A stretch of 64,000 nt of DNA from Edwardsiella anguillarum ET080813 (GTDB lineage Bacteria; Pseudomonadota; Gammaproteobacteria; Enterobacterales; Enterobacteriaceae), in the NCBI RefSeq assembly GCF_000264765.2, contig NZ_CP006664.1, positions 3,570,350 to 3,634,349 of the forward strand, read 5' to 3'. Both the position numbers and the translations under genes were made by a program. The notes below the pieces were generated by a model that worked only from the letters and a program-made list of their open reading frames with translations, was not told the origin of the DNA and made no database searches. Positions 40,013 to 50,107 of this stretch are shown one piece after another; position 1 is the first letter of the stretch, and each line of letters opens with the position of its first letter.

Positions 40013-40998
40013 GGCGCGCTCCACGCCCGATACCATCAGGATGACGGCGCTATCACTCGTATGCCTCTTGCCGCCACATCCCATCTCAGATGCCCGTTTT
40101 GCACCGGACGTTTTCATTAGCGACGGCGCGCCTCAATCACCTGCCGCGGGGTAACGTCGTGGGAAAAGGCATTGCCCCTGGCACCATGATGATGTTTCGG
40201 CTTGCTGGCTTCCTGCGCTGCCGCAGCTGACTGGACTGGCCGATCCATCTGTAGAGAAACGCTGACGTCGTGTTCCAGAACCATATGTTGTGGCGGTCCC
40301 GGGCGGTGCTTTCCGCGCGCGAAACGTCATCGATCAGGTCGCACTCCAGCGCGACAAGGTTTTTTTCTATGATCATGTCGTGCTGACTGAGCCCCCCGAG
40401 AATAGGCTGCGAGCATTGCTAAGCGCGATCCCGATCCGGCGCGGCTTGGTAGGATGAGCGAGATAGCCAAACGCCTGCCACATCCCCCGCCGGTGTGTGC
40501 GGCAGAGTTTACCGGTGCGATGGGGGTCAGCCGCCAGCCCGCCGAGAAAGGCGGGGCGTCGATGATCCGGCCGAAGAGAGCGTCGGTACGATGTGTTCAA
40601 GCACGCCCATATCGCTCCCCCACTGACGATGAGGGGACAAACGATGGGGATAAGATGAGTCATGACAGAGGATCCGGGGGCGCTTCGCTATGTGGCAGCC
40701 CGTTGCCTGCACCGTAATCCGTAACGGTGCTCAGCACGACGAGGGGCGAAGGGGGATGATACATTCAGGCGGCCTGGCATCCCCCCTGCCGGTGCCTCAA
40801 GGGGAGAGAGAGCTATTGGACGCCACCGGTGGCGTGAGCGCTTAATCTGAGGCGCTTGGCCCGTGGGCTGGCGCGGAAGGCGGAAAAGGGGGGAAGGCTC
40901 CGCCGCCTAACCCGGTATGGCTCTATTCTGGTTTTTTTATTTTTCCGCCAGCGGATATAATGAGGGTCACGCTTTGATTTAATGCCAGGTTACGTCCT
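40013..40998. other. Gene-poor stretch, no gene supported
   Basis: Nearly 1 kb of GC-rich sequence with overlapping short frames on both strands. None shows a recognisable family, a good ribosome-binding site and a plausible composition together. It may be decayed coding DNA on the minus strand (about 40130-40700), but I could not name a parent gene. A consensus TATAAT at 40956-40961 is the likely -10 of the next gene. Confidence 0.4.
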
Positions 40999-41310
40999 AT
41001 GCTTGCTGAAATAATAAAGCGATGCCTCAATAATGACGCCGGATGTCAATCCATTTATCATTCTGAAAAAATTGACCCGCTGGCTGAGGTGAGCATCGTC
41101 ATTAATCTATGGGAGATTAATGGAGAGATAAAGTTATTATTGACGAGAGAGGATGACCTGATCCCCTCCAACGGGAGCGTTTGCCCGGAGTGTTGGATTA
41201 AATGGGAGGTGCTGAATGCTGAGGAGGTCGGTATTACGCCCAGATACAAATCTTTTATCAGTGAGTGTCAGCAGAACTACTGGCTGAAGCAGCAGCTGCT
41301 CCTGCCGTGA
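40999..41310 (+). CDS. Hypothetical 103-residue protein
   Basis: Opens with MLAEIIKRCLNNDAGCQSIYHSEK and ends QQNYWLKQQLLLP. Acidic, soluble, no signal peptide or membrane helix, with five cysteines, two in a CPEC pair (SVCPECWIKWEVL). Preceded by a TATAAT promoter element at 40956-40961 and an AGGTT-type ribosome-binding site. AT-richer than the core genes. I do not recognise a family; expression signals suggest it is real. Confidence 0.5.
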   Translation: MLAEIIKRCLNNDAGCQSIYHSEKIDPLAEVSIVINLWEINGEIKLLLTREDDLIPSNGSVCPECWIKWEVLNAEEVGITPRYKSFISECQQNYWLKQQLLLP

Positions 41311-41927
41311 TCAAGATAATAGCGGCTACGTCGTGCGGTGAAGCGTGGCGGCCAGGCGGCGAGGAGAGCGCCGGATAAGGCCCGCCAGATCGTTGGCGTA
41401 TAGCGCTATGGCGCCGTTGGAATGTAGCTAACGTCCATGGCGTTAGCGCACTGGTCAGCCGGTCAGCCGGTCAGCCGGCCAGCCAGGCGGATCGCTGGGG
41501 AGATAGCTCCCCGAGATCCGACTACGTTGTCCCCCTGGGCACCACCGTACCAGACGCGCTGAATATCGTTTTGCACGGCCGGGGAGTGTATCGTGTATGC
41601 CCGGCGCTACGGCTGGAACAACCGCCGGTGATCGTGAGTAAGGCCCTAATCAGCGGCGATTCTTATAACTAAATCTTTATCGACCAGTCAAAAGTCCACG
41701 GAGGCGATACATAGCCGAATTCTGCCGGGAACTCCCGACGCTCGTCGTGGGAATCTGTACCGCTACCGATATAAACTCCATCTCCATGAACTACTACTGA
41801 AGATTTACGGTTTAAACGGCAACGGACTGAAGGGACGAATAGTGGTTTATTGGCTAAACGCTACCGTTGCTCCGATTGAACCACATGCTACTTGCTATCG
41901 CGACCGATTACGATTATTACACGACGA
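41311..41927. other. Gene-poor stretch with an 8-bp tandem repeat
   Basis: About 600 bp with no supported gene. It contains four tandem copies of GGTCAGCC (41453-41484, the last copy GGCCAGCC), probably a slippage product. The remainder looks like degraded sequence. Confidence 0.45.
41453..41484. repeat. GGTCAGCC x4 tandem repeat
   Basis: Three perfect and one near-perfect 8-bp units in tandem, in non-coding DNA. Confidence 0.8.
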
Positions 41928-42224
41928 TTAGGAGATTGGTTCAATCTGCTTTAAAAACTGAATTTCAGGGGCTTTCTCCACGATCCCTGTTATTTCGTTG
42001 AGCAATGAAATAAAGTAAGGCATCTTACAATGGTGGTCAAATGCAACCTGATCGATAAATTGTTCTTGGAATACTAAAACATGGGGATGGAGGCTGTCTT
42101 CATATAAGAAATAGCGCACGCAGCCAGGCTCCGCTCTGCTTACCTTGACCATCTTCAACAAAATATCACGAAGCATGATTTCTTTTCCTTTCTTCGCTGT
42201 AAAGGTGGCGGTTAAGTTTATCAT
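41928..42224 (-). CDS. Antibiotic biosynthesis monooxygenase (ABM) family protein
   Basis: 98 residues with the ferredoxin-like ABM fold pattern: MINLTATFTAKKGKEIMLRDILLKMVKVSRAEPGCVRYFLYEDSLHPHVLVFQEQFIDQVAFDHHCKMPYF. Close to YgiN/LsrG-type quinol monooxygenases and to small cofactor-free oxygenases. It usually acts as a homodimer. AT-rich, unlike the core genes, suggesting acquisition. It follows the VOC gene on the same strand with a 41-bp gap, so the two are probably an operon. Confidence 0.85.
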   Translation of the reverse strand: MINLTATFTAKKGKEIMLRDILLKMVKVSRAEPGCVRYFLYEDSLHPHVLVFQEQFIDQVAFDHHCKMPYFISLLNEITGIVEKAPEIQFLKQIEPIS

Positions 42225-42265
42225 CGTGATTCCTCTTTTAAATCGCAGTTGTTTATGGGCGCAGT

Positions 42266-42661
42266 TTATTGATATCTTCCGGCTCTTTCGATAAATTCAA
42301 TTTGATAGCCATCAGGGTCACTGATAAAGAAAAACGTTGCCAGTACCTCTCCTTGATGATGAAATGTCTTAACTTCTCCCGGTGTTAATCCTGCTACAAG
42401 CAATGCGGCATGTGTGGTGTTGATATCACTAACGGTAACAGCAAGGTGCCCATAGCCGGAGCCATGCGAGTAAGGAGTATCTCTATTTGTGTTATAGGTT
42501 AACTCTAGCTCAAATGCGCTTTCTTGATTAGTAAGATAGACGAGGGAGAAATCGTCAAAGTCACATCGTTGCTTCACTTTGAGTTGTAATGCCTGAGCGT
42601 AGAATTTGATGGATCGATCCAAGTCAAAAACTCGAATCATTGAGTGTATCATTTTGGCCAT
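42266..42661 (-). CDS. VOC-family protein, glyoxalase I-like
   Basis: 131 residues starting MAKMIHSMIRVFDLDRSIKFYAQALQLKV, resembling glyoxalase I (GloA). The four metal ligands of that enzyme are represented: His in MIHSMIRV, Glu in FELELTYN, His in GYGHLAVTV and Glu in YQIEFIERAG. This is consistent with lactoylglutathione lyase activity, though divergence from GloA and AT-rich composition suggest an acquired paralogue. Start at 42661 with GGAAAG upstream. Forms a probable two-gene unit with the ABM gene. Confidence 0.85.
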   Translation of the reverse strand: MAKMIHSMIRVFDLDRSIKFYAQALQLKVKQRCDFDDFSLVYLTNQESAFELELTYNTNRDTPYSHGSGYGHLAVTVSDINTTHAALLVAGLTPGEVKTFHHQGEVLATFFFISDPDGYQIEFIERAGRYQ

Positions 42662-43224
42662 GGTGCGCTTTCCCGCTGTTATCAATGAGGATAAAGATAG
42701 AGTTTTGTTGCTGACTGAGGGTAGTAGCTATTTACTACCGAAGTATTTTTCCTGGTGGGGGATGGTTACCTGGACGCGAGGGCCGCGGACACCGGCTTAT
42801 CGGTACTGCCAGGCCTCTTTTACATTGCTTCCCAGAGAGTGCGCGGAATATGCCGAGGGTAGGCTCACATAGTCAGGCGAATCAGCCACCGGCATATGGA
42901 TTGCTTTGATCTGATATGCGACAACCTGCGCCAGAGCGGTATGCGGTGGGTGAGTGTGTCAGCGCGACCATGGTGTATTGAATATGAATATAACGAAGAA
43001 CATCCTGCGTACAGGATAGTCTGTCATCGCTCCTTTCTAAACGGCAGAAAGCGGCCAGAGACGCTGACTGGCAGACGGTATTAAAAAGCGAAGGGATGAC
43101 TGGGGTGACCGGCGCGAGAGATAAACGGGGTTAGCCTCTCGCCGTAGATAAAAGGCGGCACGGTGCAGATGAATGTTGAGGCGGCTATATGTTTGAGTGA
43201 TGACGGTGTCTTAGGTGTGCCATG
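42662..43224. other. Gene-poor stretch
   Basis: About 560 bp with no convincing gene. A 62-codon plus-strand frame at 42896-43084 has no recognised homologue and no clear ribosome-binding site, so it is not called. Confidence 0.4.
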
Positions 43225-43506
43225 TTACGCCTCACTAAATTGAGCAACCGTATTTTCGAGGTGTATCAAGCATGAGCATCTCAGCAATGATGAGAAGTTT
43301 TTCATATCGATCTTATTATCTAAGGCTTCCATGTAGAGCTTGGAGATAAACTGCCCTAACGTTTTTCCCTGAGATATGGCGAGATTTTCTAATATCTCCC
43401 AGAATTTGTTTTCTAGGCGTATGCTGGTGACGTGACCACAGATACGTACGGAGCGGGCACTACTGGTATAATTAAAAGGGCTTTGCCCAGAAAAAACTGT
43501 ACACAT
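43225..43506 (-). CDS. Ribbon-helix-helix domain protein
   Basis: 93 residues. The central segment RSVRICGHVTSIRLENKFWEILENLAISQGKTLGQFISKLY follows the RHH_4-type pattern (R-V-I-GH-TSIRLE--FW--L--IA---G-TL--LI), ending with the ..NFSSLLRCSCLIHL part typical of that family. Such proteins bind DNA as dimers through the beta strand (VTSIRLE). A perfect 28-bp palindrome lies 51 bp upstream of its start and could be its operator. AT-rich; no toxin partner is evident. Confidence 0.6.
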   Translation of the reverse strand: MCTVFSGQSPFNYTSSARSVRICGHVTSIRLENKFWEILENLAISQGKTLGQFISKLYMEALDNKIDMKNFSSLLRCSCLIHLENTVAQFSEA

Positions 43507-43556
43507 AAACCATACCTGATTGCTAACAAGTGTTAACTATAACATGGATGGAGACC

Positions 43557-43584
43557 ATCGCGTAGTACTCCAGTACTACGCGAT
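43557..43584. promoter_or_regulatory. Perfect 13-bp-arm palindrome upstream of the RHH gene
   Basis: ATCGCGTAGTACT-CC-AGTACTACGCGAT: 13-base perfect arms with a 2-base centre. It lies between the RHH gene start (43506, minus strand) and the IS3 remnant. Candidate operator or strong cruciform. Confidence 0.6.
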
Positions 43585-43816
43585 AGCTCACGGGGTGGTG
43601 ATAGCCTTACGCTTCTTTCTCTGTTGGTTTGCTGTGGATGACGGCTCTGAGTTCCCCACAATATTAGAACCTGGCCACATCAGAGCGCCGGGCATTTTGC
43701 CGACTTGGGATAAATTTCCCTGGGATCTAGCTAGTTAACGATGCATGGGGCTATTTCGGTTATATGCATGTTGCCACTGCTCGATATTTTCCTGCATATC
43801 GTCCAGTGACAGTAAC

Positions 43817-43999
43817 CTATGAGCGCTCAGACGTCCATCCTAAAGGAATGTTGCTCGTATGTTGCTTTAACTTTTCATAGTTGTGAAAATTAATCTTGGA
43901 AACTCCCATATTTCTGCAGACTTCCTCTACTTGAGTGCCGGTTTCGGTTTGCTTCAGAGCAAAAGCAGCCTGTTTCTCGATATAATGTATCTTTTCCAT
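43817..43999 (-). pseudogene. IS3-family transposase OrfA remnant
   Basis: 60 residues starting MEKIHYIEKQAAFALKQTETGTQVEEVCRNMGVSKINFHNYEKL, an evident IS3-family OrfA HTH (compare F-EEQI-FALKQAE-GTPV-EVCRKMGIS--TFYNWKKK). It then departs from the family after KL and stops, lacking the rest of OrfA and all of OrfB. No terminal repeats seen, so only a fragment remains. Confidence 0.75.
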
Positions 44000-44301
44000 G
44001 CCAGAAAACCTCTTTTTTCAGGAGAAGAAAGACCGAAAGCACTACTTTACGTTGGTACTTAACAAAGGGGGAGTGGTCAGCCAGTCAGATTACTGCTGTG
44101 TCAGTAAACGAGCCAGGTCGGTTCACGTCAGTTTTAATACTTATACCCGGGCGAAATTGCACATCCATTAACTAAGCATGCTGGCACGCTTATACTGTTG
44201 ATTTGCTAATAATCACAATTAGAATTTTTAATTTTCAATTTCAATAAAAAAGCAGGATTATGTGAATAGTCATGTAATCTCATTATTCTGAGCATATTAT
44301 C

Positions 44302-44955
44302 ATGTATCGGTTCGTTAACAAAAATGAATCCTTTGCTGCATATGGTTTTGCTGATTTCTTTTTGTCTCACCACAGTCTTGCTCAGCCAGGTAAAGATGTC
44401 AGTATTAGAATACTTACCGCTGAATTGCCTTACAGTGCTAGTCAGCATTGCATACTTCAAGAATTAGCTGTTAATATTGATGATGATTTTTGTATTATAC
44501 TTGATGGTGTAAAAACAAATCAGGAGGCCGATGGTATTTGTTTTTTAAATGAGAAGGTAATTGTTGCTAGTCTTGGGCTCTCCATTGAAAATATGAAAAA
44601 AATAGTCGCCGTTATTGATGATGTCATCAATGGCGTGCTTGAGTGTGATAGATATCAAAGAGAGCCTGATGCGCTTATCTGCGCTTTAAATAATTCAACC
44701 GGTTATAAGCTTTGTCTAGCTCCACTTAATCACTCAGAATTCCGGGTTCTCAGGGCTATCGTGGATGGCCAAGGAACCGCTATTTCTGCAGGGCAATTAC
44801 ATAGAAGCGTGAAGTCAATTTCTAGTTATAAACGTAGTGTTATGCGAAAGTTAAAGGTTAAAAGTATATCTGAGCTACATTTCAGGCTTTGCTTAGTCAA
44901 TATATTCCCCCAGGAAGGTGTGTTTTTCCCCGTGAAAATAACGTATCAGACATGA
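44302..44955 (+). CDS. LuxR-type HTH transcriptional regulator
   Basis: 217 residues with a C-terminal LuxR/FixJ-type HTH (LNHSEFRVLRAIVDGQGTAISAGQLHRSVKSISSYKRSVMRKLKVKSISELH), the helix pair and KR.VM.KL.V-S..EL ending being diagnostic. The N-terminal about 140 residues are not a recognised receiver (no clear phospho-Asp pattern) or autoinducer domain, as in RcsA/FimZ-like accessory regulators. Strongly AT-rich. It points toward the autotransporter gene 720 bp downstream and could regulate it, with an IS remnant now between them. Confidence 0.75.
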   Translation: MYRFVNKNESFAAYGFADFFLSHHSLAQPGKDVSIRILTAELPYSASQHCILQELAVNIDDDFCIILDGVKTNQEADGICFLNEKVIVASLGLSIENMKKIVAVIDDVINGVLECDRYQREPDALICALNNSTGYKLCLAPLNHSEFRVLRAIVDGQGTAISAGQLHRSVKSISSYKRSVMRKLKVKSISELHFRLCLVNIFPQEGVFFPVKITYQT

Positions 44956-45074
44956 CAAATAGGTGGAGCTATCGATGTAGTACTGATATGCGGTTGAATG
45001 ACTTTTCACCTATCCTCCTGAAAAACGTCCTCGAAGACGATTTTTAACAAGATTTGTCGAATAAATCCTCTTTG

Positions 45075-45245
45075 AGATAGGTTGCTTTGCAACAAACTAC
45101 CTTTATCAGGAAAAAGAGATTGTACCAACTGACTTTCGTGGGCTTGTCCGGGCTCTGTACGATGCTTAACGGGAGACATCCTCCGTCTATAGCTAGATGG
45201 ATTTTGGTGCAAAAACCACCGCGAGAGCAACCCAGGTTGCCATCT
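45075..45245 (-). pseudogene. IS5-superfamily (IS427-type) transposase fragment
   Basis: On the minus strand one frame reads NLGCSRGGFCTKIHLAIDGG then LPLSIVQSPDKPTKVS, the -GxSRGGFxTKIHxxxD- core typical of IS427-group transposases. Only this stretch is left, with no intact start or end. It is a different element from the complete IS5 at 10373. Confidence 0.55.
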
Positions 45246-45675
45246 CAGGTGATATCGGGATGTTTTTTTGTGCTCAGGTGCACATTTGAGTGCACTGGTA
45301 TTACGGCCATCGGTAAGACGGTGAAAGTTAAGAGATAAACGTAATTCATTGAAAATGATATTAATTACTTCTGATTTTTATTATCGATTAAATCGGTTGT
45401 AAACGGGTTTCCCATAGTCCGTATCGTTCAGGAAAATCGCACTATGGTGCACCGTAGTTTAATCTGCTGTGAAAACATGACATTACTATACTCAGGTGAT
45501 GAAAAGATACTGCTTAATGCAGGGGGAAGGTTATCTTTCATGGATTCTCGCGCTTTATGGAATGGTTGATATAATCATTAGTGCCATTGGTAATGTTTTG
45601 CAACAGAAACCATCGATTGTTCCGCATGCTTAGAAGTCGAGGCTATTCTCTACTTAAATTCTTGGGATGAAACAA
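45246..45675. other. Upstream region of the autotransporter
   Basis: About 430 bp of AT-rich non-coding DNA between IS debris and the autotransporter start. It presumably holds its promoter; I could not settle on a -35/-10 pair. GGGA at 45664-45667 is a plausible ribosome-binding site for the ATG at 45676. Confidence 0.4.
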
Positions 45676-48600
45676 ATGAATAAAATCTATAGTGTCATAT
45701 GGAATCATGCAATTATGGAATGGACTGTTGCATCTGAGTTGGGGAGAGGGAGAAAAAAAGTTCATCCCCCAGATCGGGATCTAAAGTCAAAGGTAATGTT
45801 TATCTGGTTGCTCTGGCATTACCTCTTATGGCCGGGAATACGTATGCACTCGACGTTAATGGCTATACTGATTTCAATTCTTCAACAACAATTTCAGACG
45901 GCTTGCAGTGGAATACTACGGCAACGGTACAGGTTGATGCCGGAGCAGATGTCGTTGTTTCAAATCCGTTAGATAGCTTAACATTGAATATGGCCCCTGC
46001 CGGTGGTGGTAATACGTCTTTGTGGATAAATGGGGGAACATTAACTGCCAGCAACACCGGAACCTTGTTGATGGGAAACAATAGTATGCTGCAAATAGGC
46101 GGAGCCCATCTGGGCGGTCTTGATGCTACACAGCAAGGAGGCTCATCCGGAATTCTGTCAGTTGGCGACTTAAAAACTTCGTCTGGCGCAACGGATGCAA
46201 CCATCTGGATGTTTGGCTCGTCAACTACGACCGCTAAATTATATGCGGACAGTATTGATCTTGAAGCTGATAGAAATAATTTCAATATTGCTTCGGCAGG
46301 TGCTTCGGAGTTGGCTGGTGATATTTATGTTAAAAACAACATGACTATAATTAATAAATCTGGGGGTTCGTTTCAGTTACTTGGTGGTTCAACTCTTGAT
46401 GTTGGCGGCAATCTCTATCTCGATACAACCAATGGTCGTCTTCTTGTTACCACCAATGATAATAAAGGTTATGGGATTAATGTCGGTGGTGATTTTACAT
46501 TGATAAATAATGTTAGATTATCATCTAATATAAACGATGTTTCTACTGATGCTGCTATTTACTCTACTGTTGTAAATGTCAATGGCAATATCAATTTAAT
46601 AGGGCAAAACGTTGGACGAACGGGGCTGCAAATTATTAATGGCACTGGTTCTGGGATAACAACGCTTGGCAATTTTAATATATCATCCACAGTAAGTGGA
46701 AATACGACTGATGTTATTTTTGGCCATGCAGCCAAAGTCAAAAGCGCCAAGGATATTAATATCAGTAGTGTAGCTGGAGGGGGGGTGAATCTTTATATTG
46801 GGGACTCAAAATATGGCTCTCCAGCGGATATTTCTGCAAATAGCATCACCATGTCAGGGGACGGAAAAAATAAAATCATATTCAACAATAACAAACCACA
46901 TGGAATCGGTGCGGATAGTTATGTATTTGATGTGTCAATAAATGGCATAGGCAATGTTGAGCAGCAGACAGGGCATACAACTTTAAGCTCTGCATCAAAT
47001 TATAATGGTGGAACCGTAATAAACGGTGGTTTACTATCGATCACCAATAACAAAGCGTTAGGAGCTGGACGTGTTGCTATTAATACAGACATGACTGACC
47101 CTACTACGGGGCTAGATATAGCATATGCTGATGGCTCTGATTTTGCTAACACATTGAATGGAAATGGAAATACAACCATTTCTGGTGATGCAAAAATCGT
47201 CAGTGACAATAGCAGTTATATGGGGAACTGGAATGTGGTTGGTGTGGGGAGAACAGCAAAGGATGTGACGGATAGTCATATTGGCTTTGGTTCTGGAAAT
47301 GTAAACATTTCCGCTTCCGGGTCTTTCATTGCTGATACCAGTGGTTCATTTAAATTTAATAATAAACTTACTGGTGATGGTCAGTTTATTGCAATGAATA
47401 ATGGTGGTAACTTTGATTTTGCGTCATCAGTTGGTAATGAATTTACCGGTGATGTGCTTCTCGAAAATAATGAATTTCTTCTGGATGGAGATAACACTAC
47501 CGCACTTGAAAACGCCACGCTACATATCGGGAATAATAATATAACAACTGTTGGTGATGGAATAAAAAATATTGGTAGTATTAGCTTCAATGGAGGAACG
47601 CTTGTATTTGGTCACGTTTCACCAGGAAGTATGATTAGTGACAAATTTATTGAAGCTAGCACAAATCTTGATCTTACAGGTACAGGAACTATCCAGGTCA
47701 CCAATGGCGATAGCTTTATAAATACTCCCCACACGCCGGATGGTTCACGCCCGTTGCTTCAGCAGGATGATAACGGGGTTATGGTCAAACTAGCGGATAG
47801 CAAAGGGAGCGTAGCGGGTAGTGGTGGTAACCTTAATTTAATAGATGAAAATGGTAATGCTATTTCCGATGCCATCATAACTGATATCAGCCAGAACGGA
47901 GAAACGATTGCTAAAGGTACCTATGATTATCGACTGACCAGTAGCGATAACAACGACGGGCTGTATATCAATTATGGACTGACCAAAGTAGAGCTTCTAG
48001 CACAAGGTGATAATGCACTAACGCTGACAGCAGAGGGTAATATTGGAAATGAAGCTGACCTAAGTGCTCAAGTAGTCGGTAAGGGTGATCTACGCATCAA
48101 TACAGATACTGATGTATCATTGTCAAATAGTGAAAACAGTTATACCGGTGTTACATGGGTGACAGCTGGCGGATTAAAAATGGGTAATAATAATGTATTG
48201 GGGAATACCCAATTGCTAAATTTGGCTGATGGAACCCATCTAGATATGAACGGCTATACCCAAACGCTACAGAATCTGAACACAGAAACCGGCAGCACCT
48301 TCGATTTTAACCAGGGCGGGTTGACGGTAAATAATGGCTCTGTAGCTGGCACACTGGTTGGAGCAGGAAGTCTTACCGTCACTGGAGGGGCGCTGACGGT
48401 AAGCAGTAATAATGAAAATATGTCTGCAGATACCACTATTACTTCTAATGGTATGATCCGAATGCTTGCTACCCAGGCGCTGGGTAGTGGAAAATTAAAT
48501 AATCAAGGCGTTTTATATCTTGGTCAGAATGATGCTACATTCGCCCTGCCTGCGGCAACAACTCTTGCCCGACAATCACAGTACCAGGTCGGAGAATTAA

Positions 48601-49976
48601 CCAATAGCGGTACGATAGTTATTGGTCATAATGATGCAAATAACAATCCTGTTGCAGGTACCACTCTGACAGTAAATGGAAATTATATCGGTGATGGTGG
48701 ACATCTGCAGTTTAATACTGTGCTCGGAAATGATAGTTCGCTGACGGATAAACTTGTGGTAACCGGCGACACTTCAGGGAAAACTGGGGTAAGTATAACC
48801 AATGCAGGAGGGAAAGGTGATGAGGCCATAAATGGTATTGAGATTATTTCTATAGGTGGGAGTTCGGCAGGTGAGTTTACTCAAGATGGGCGAATTGTGG
48901 CTGGTGCATATGACTACTCGCTGGTGCGAGGGAAAGGCGATAGTAGTAACAATTGGTATCTAGTTAATAATGGAAATCCAGTTCCTCAGCCGGATGTTCG
49001 TCCGGAAGGGGGCAGCTATGTGGAAAACCTTGCTGCAGCCAACAAAATGTTTAATACAACCCTGCATGACCGTCTCGGTGAAACTCAGTATATTGATGCG
49101 ATTACTGGTGAGAAAAAAGTTACTAGCCTTTGGCTACGCCAAATTGGCAGTCATAATGGCTGGCACGACAGTAGTGGTCAATTAAAAACACAGAGTAACA
49201 GTTATGTTTCTCAATTGGGCGGTGATATCGCTCAGTGGTCTTCAGACGGTCTTGATCGCGCTCATTTTGGTTTGATGGCCGGCTACGGTAATAACAAAAA
49301 TAATACGCATTCTTCAGTAACCAGTTACAGTTCAAAGGGATCTGTCAGCGGTTATAGCGTTGGAGCTTACGGAACCTGGTTTGCAAATGATGTTGATAAA
49401 GCCGGTTTGTATGTGGACAGCTGGCTCCAGTACAGCTGGTTTAATAACCACGTAAATGGGCAGGAGCTTTCTGATGAATCCTACAGTTCAAAAGGTCTTA
49501 CGGCTTCAGTTGAAACCGGCTATACGTTTAAAATGGGCGAATTTACTGGTAGTCATGGTATGCGCAATCAATGGTTTATCCAACCCCAGGCACAAGCAAT
49601 CTGGATGGGGGTGAGGGCTGACGACCATCGTGAGAACAATGGTACCCGAGTTAATAATGATGGAGATGGTAACGTTCAAACTCGCTTGGGATTAAGGCTC
49701 TACTCGAAAGGCCACCATGCGATGGATGCAGGTAAAGAGCGTGAATTCGAACCTTTTATTGAAGCTAACTGGCTGCATAATACCCGTAGCTTCAGTACAA
49801 CTATGGATGGCGTCCGCATCACTCAGGCTGGCGCCCGCAATCTCGGCGAAGTGAAAGTCGGTATTGAGGGGCAGATTAATCCACGAGTGAATCTGTGGGG
49901 GAATGTCGGCACTCAGATGGGGGATAAGGGGTACAATGATACTAGTGCAATGGTAGGTATTAAGTACAACTTTTGA
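45676..49976 (+). CDS. Large autotransporter adhesin with frameshift at an A7 tract in the signal peptide
   Basis: Starts MNKIYSVIWNHAIMEWTVASELGRGRKK, an extended signal peptide region (ESPR) of type V secreted proteins. After an A7 run (45753-45759) the continuing signal core, passenger and barrel are in the -1 frame: SSSPRSGSKVKGNVYLVALALPLMAGNTYA then LDVNG. With a single -1 shift the product is 1433 residues and the frame closes exactly. The passenger has autotransporter-associated beta-strand repeats (YNGGTVINGGLLSITNNKALG; SYTGVTWVTAGGLKMGNNNVLG), then a pertactin-like junction region, and a C-terminal beta-barrel of about 270 residues ending YNF. Expected role: surface adhesion/biofilm. 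The body from 45828 is uninterrupted. AT-rich, horizontally acquired by appearance. Sequencing error at the homopolymer is also possible. Confidence 0.85.
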
Positions 49977-49986
49977 TATCAACTTG

Positions 49987-50010
49987 ACCGGGGATTATTC
50001 CCCGGTTTTT
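49987..50010 (+). terminator. Autotransporter terminator
   Basis: ACCGGGG / CCCCGGT stem with an ATTATT loop followed by T5, 10 bp after the stop codon. Confidence 0.88.
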
Positions 50011-50012
50011 CT

Positions 50013-50051
50013 GGACTGACCCCACCACGCTTGGCAATCCAGGGTCAGTCC
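50013..50051. repeat. Inverted repeat GGACTGACCC / GGGTCAGTCC
   Basis: Perfect 10-bp arms 19 nt apart, just after the autotransporter terminator and before the fumarase stop. Could be a terminator for the opposite strand or the trace of a mobile element end. Confidence 0.55.
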
Positions 50052-50107
50052 ATCCAATCCACTCTCGGAGGATATTTTCTGCCCCCGAATAAGGCACCGG
50101 TCATTCA

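Noticed and set aside
40130..40712. Minus-strand frames as a real or decayed gene
   Set aside because: Fragments such as IIEKNLVALECDLIDDVSRAE look protein-like, but I could not match them to any family, and no start or ribosome-binding site supports them.
41453..41484. Short tandem repeats considered as a CRISPR array
   Set aside because: Eight-bp units without spacers are slippage repeats; no CRISPR repeat-spacer pattern or cas gene occurs in the window.
45667..45972. The 101-codon frame containing the ESPR as a separate small protein
   Set aside because: Its first 28 or so residues are an ESPR that belongs to the autotransporter; the rest is out-of-frame sequence after the A7 tract.
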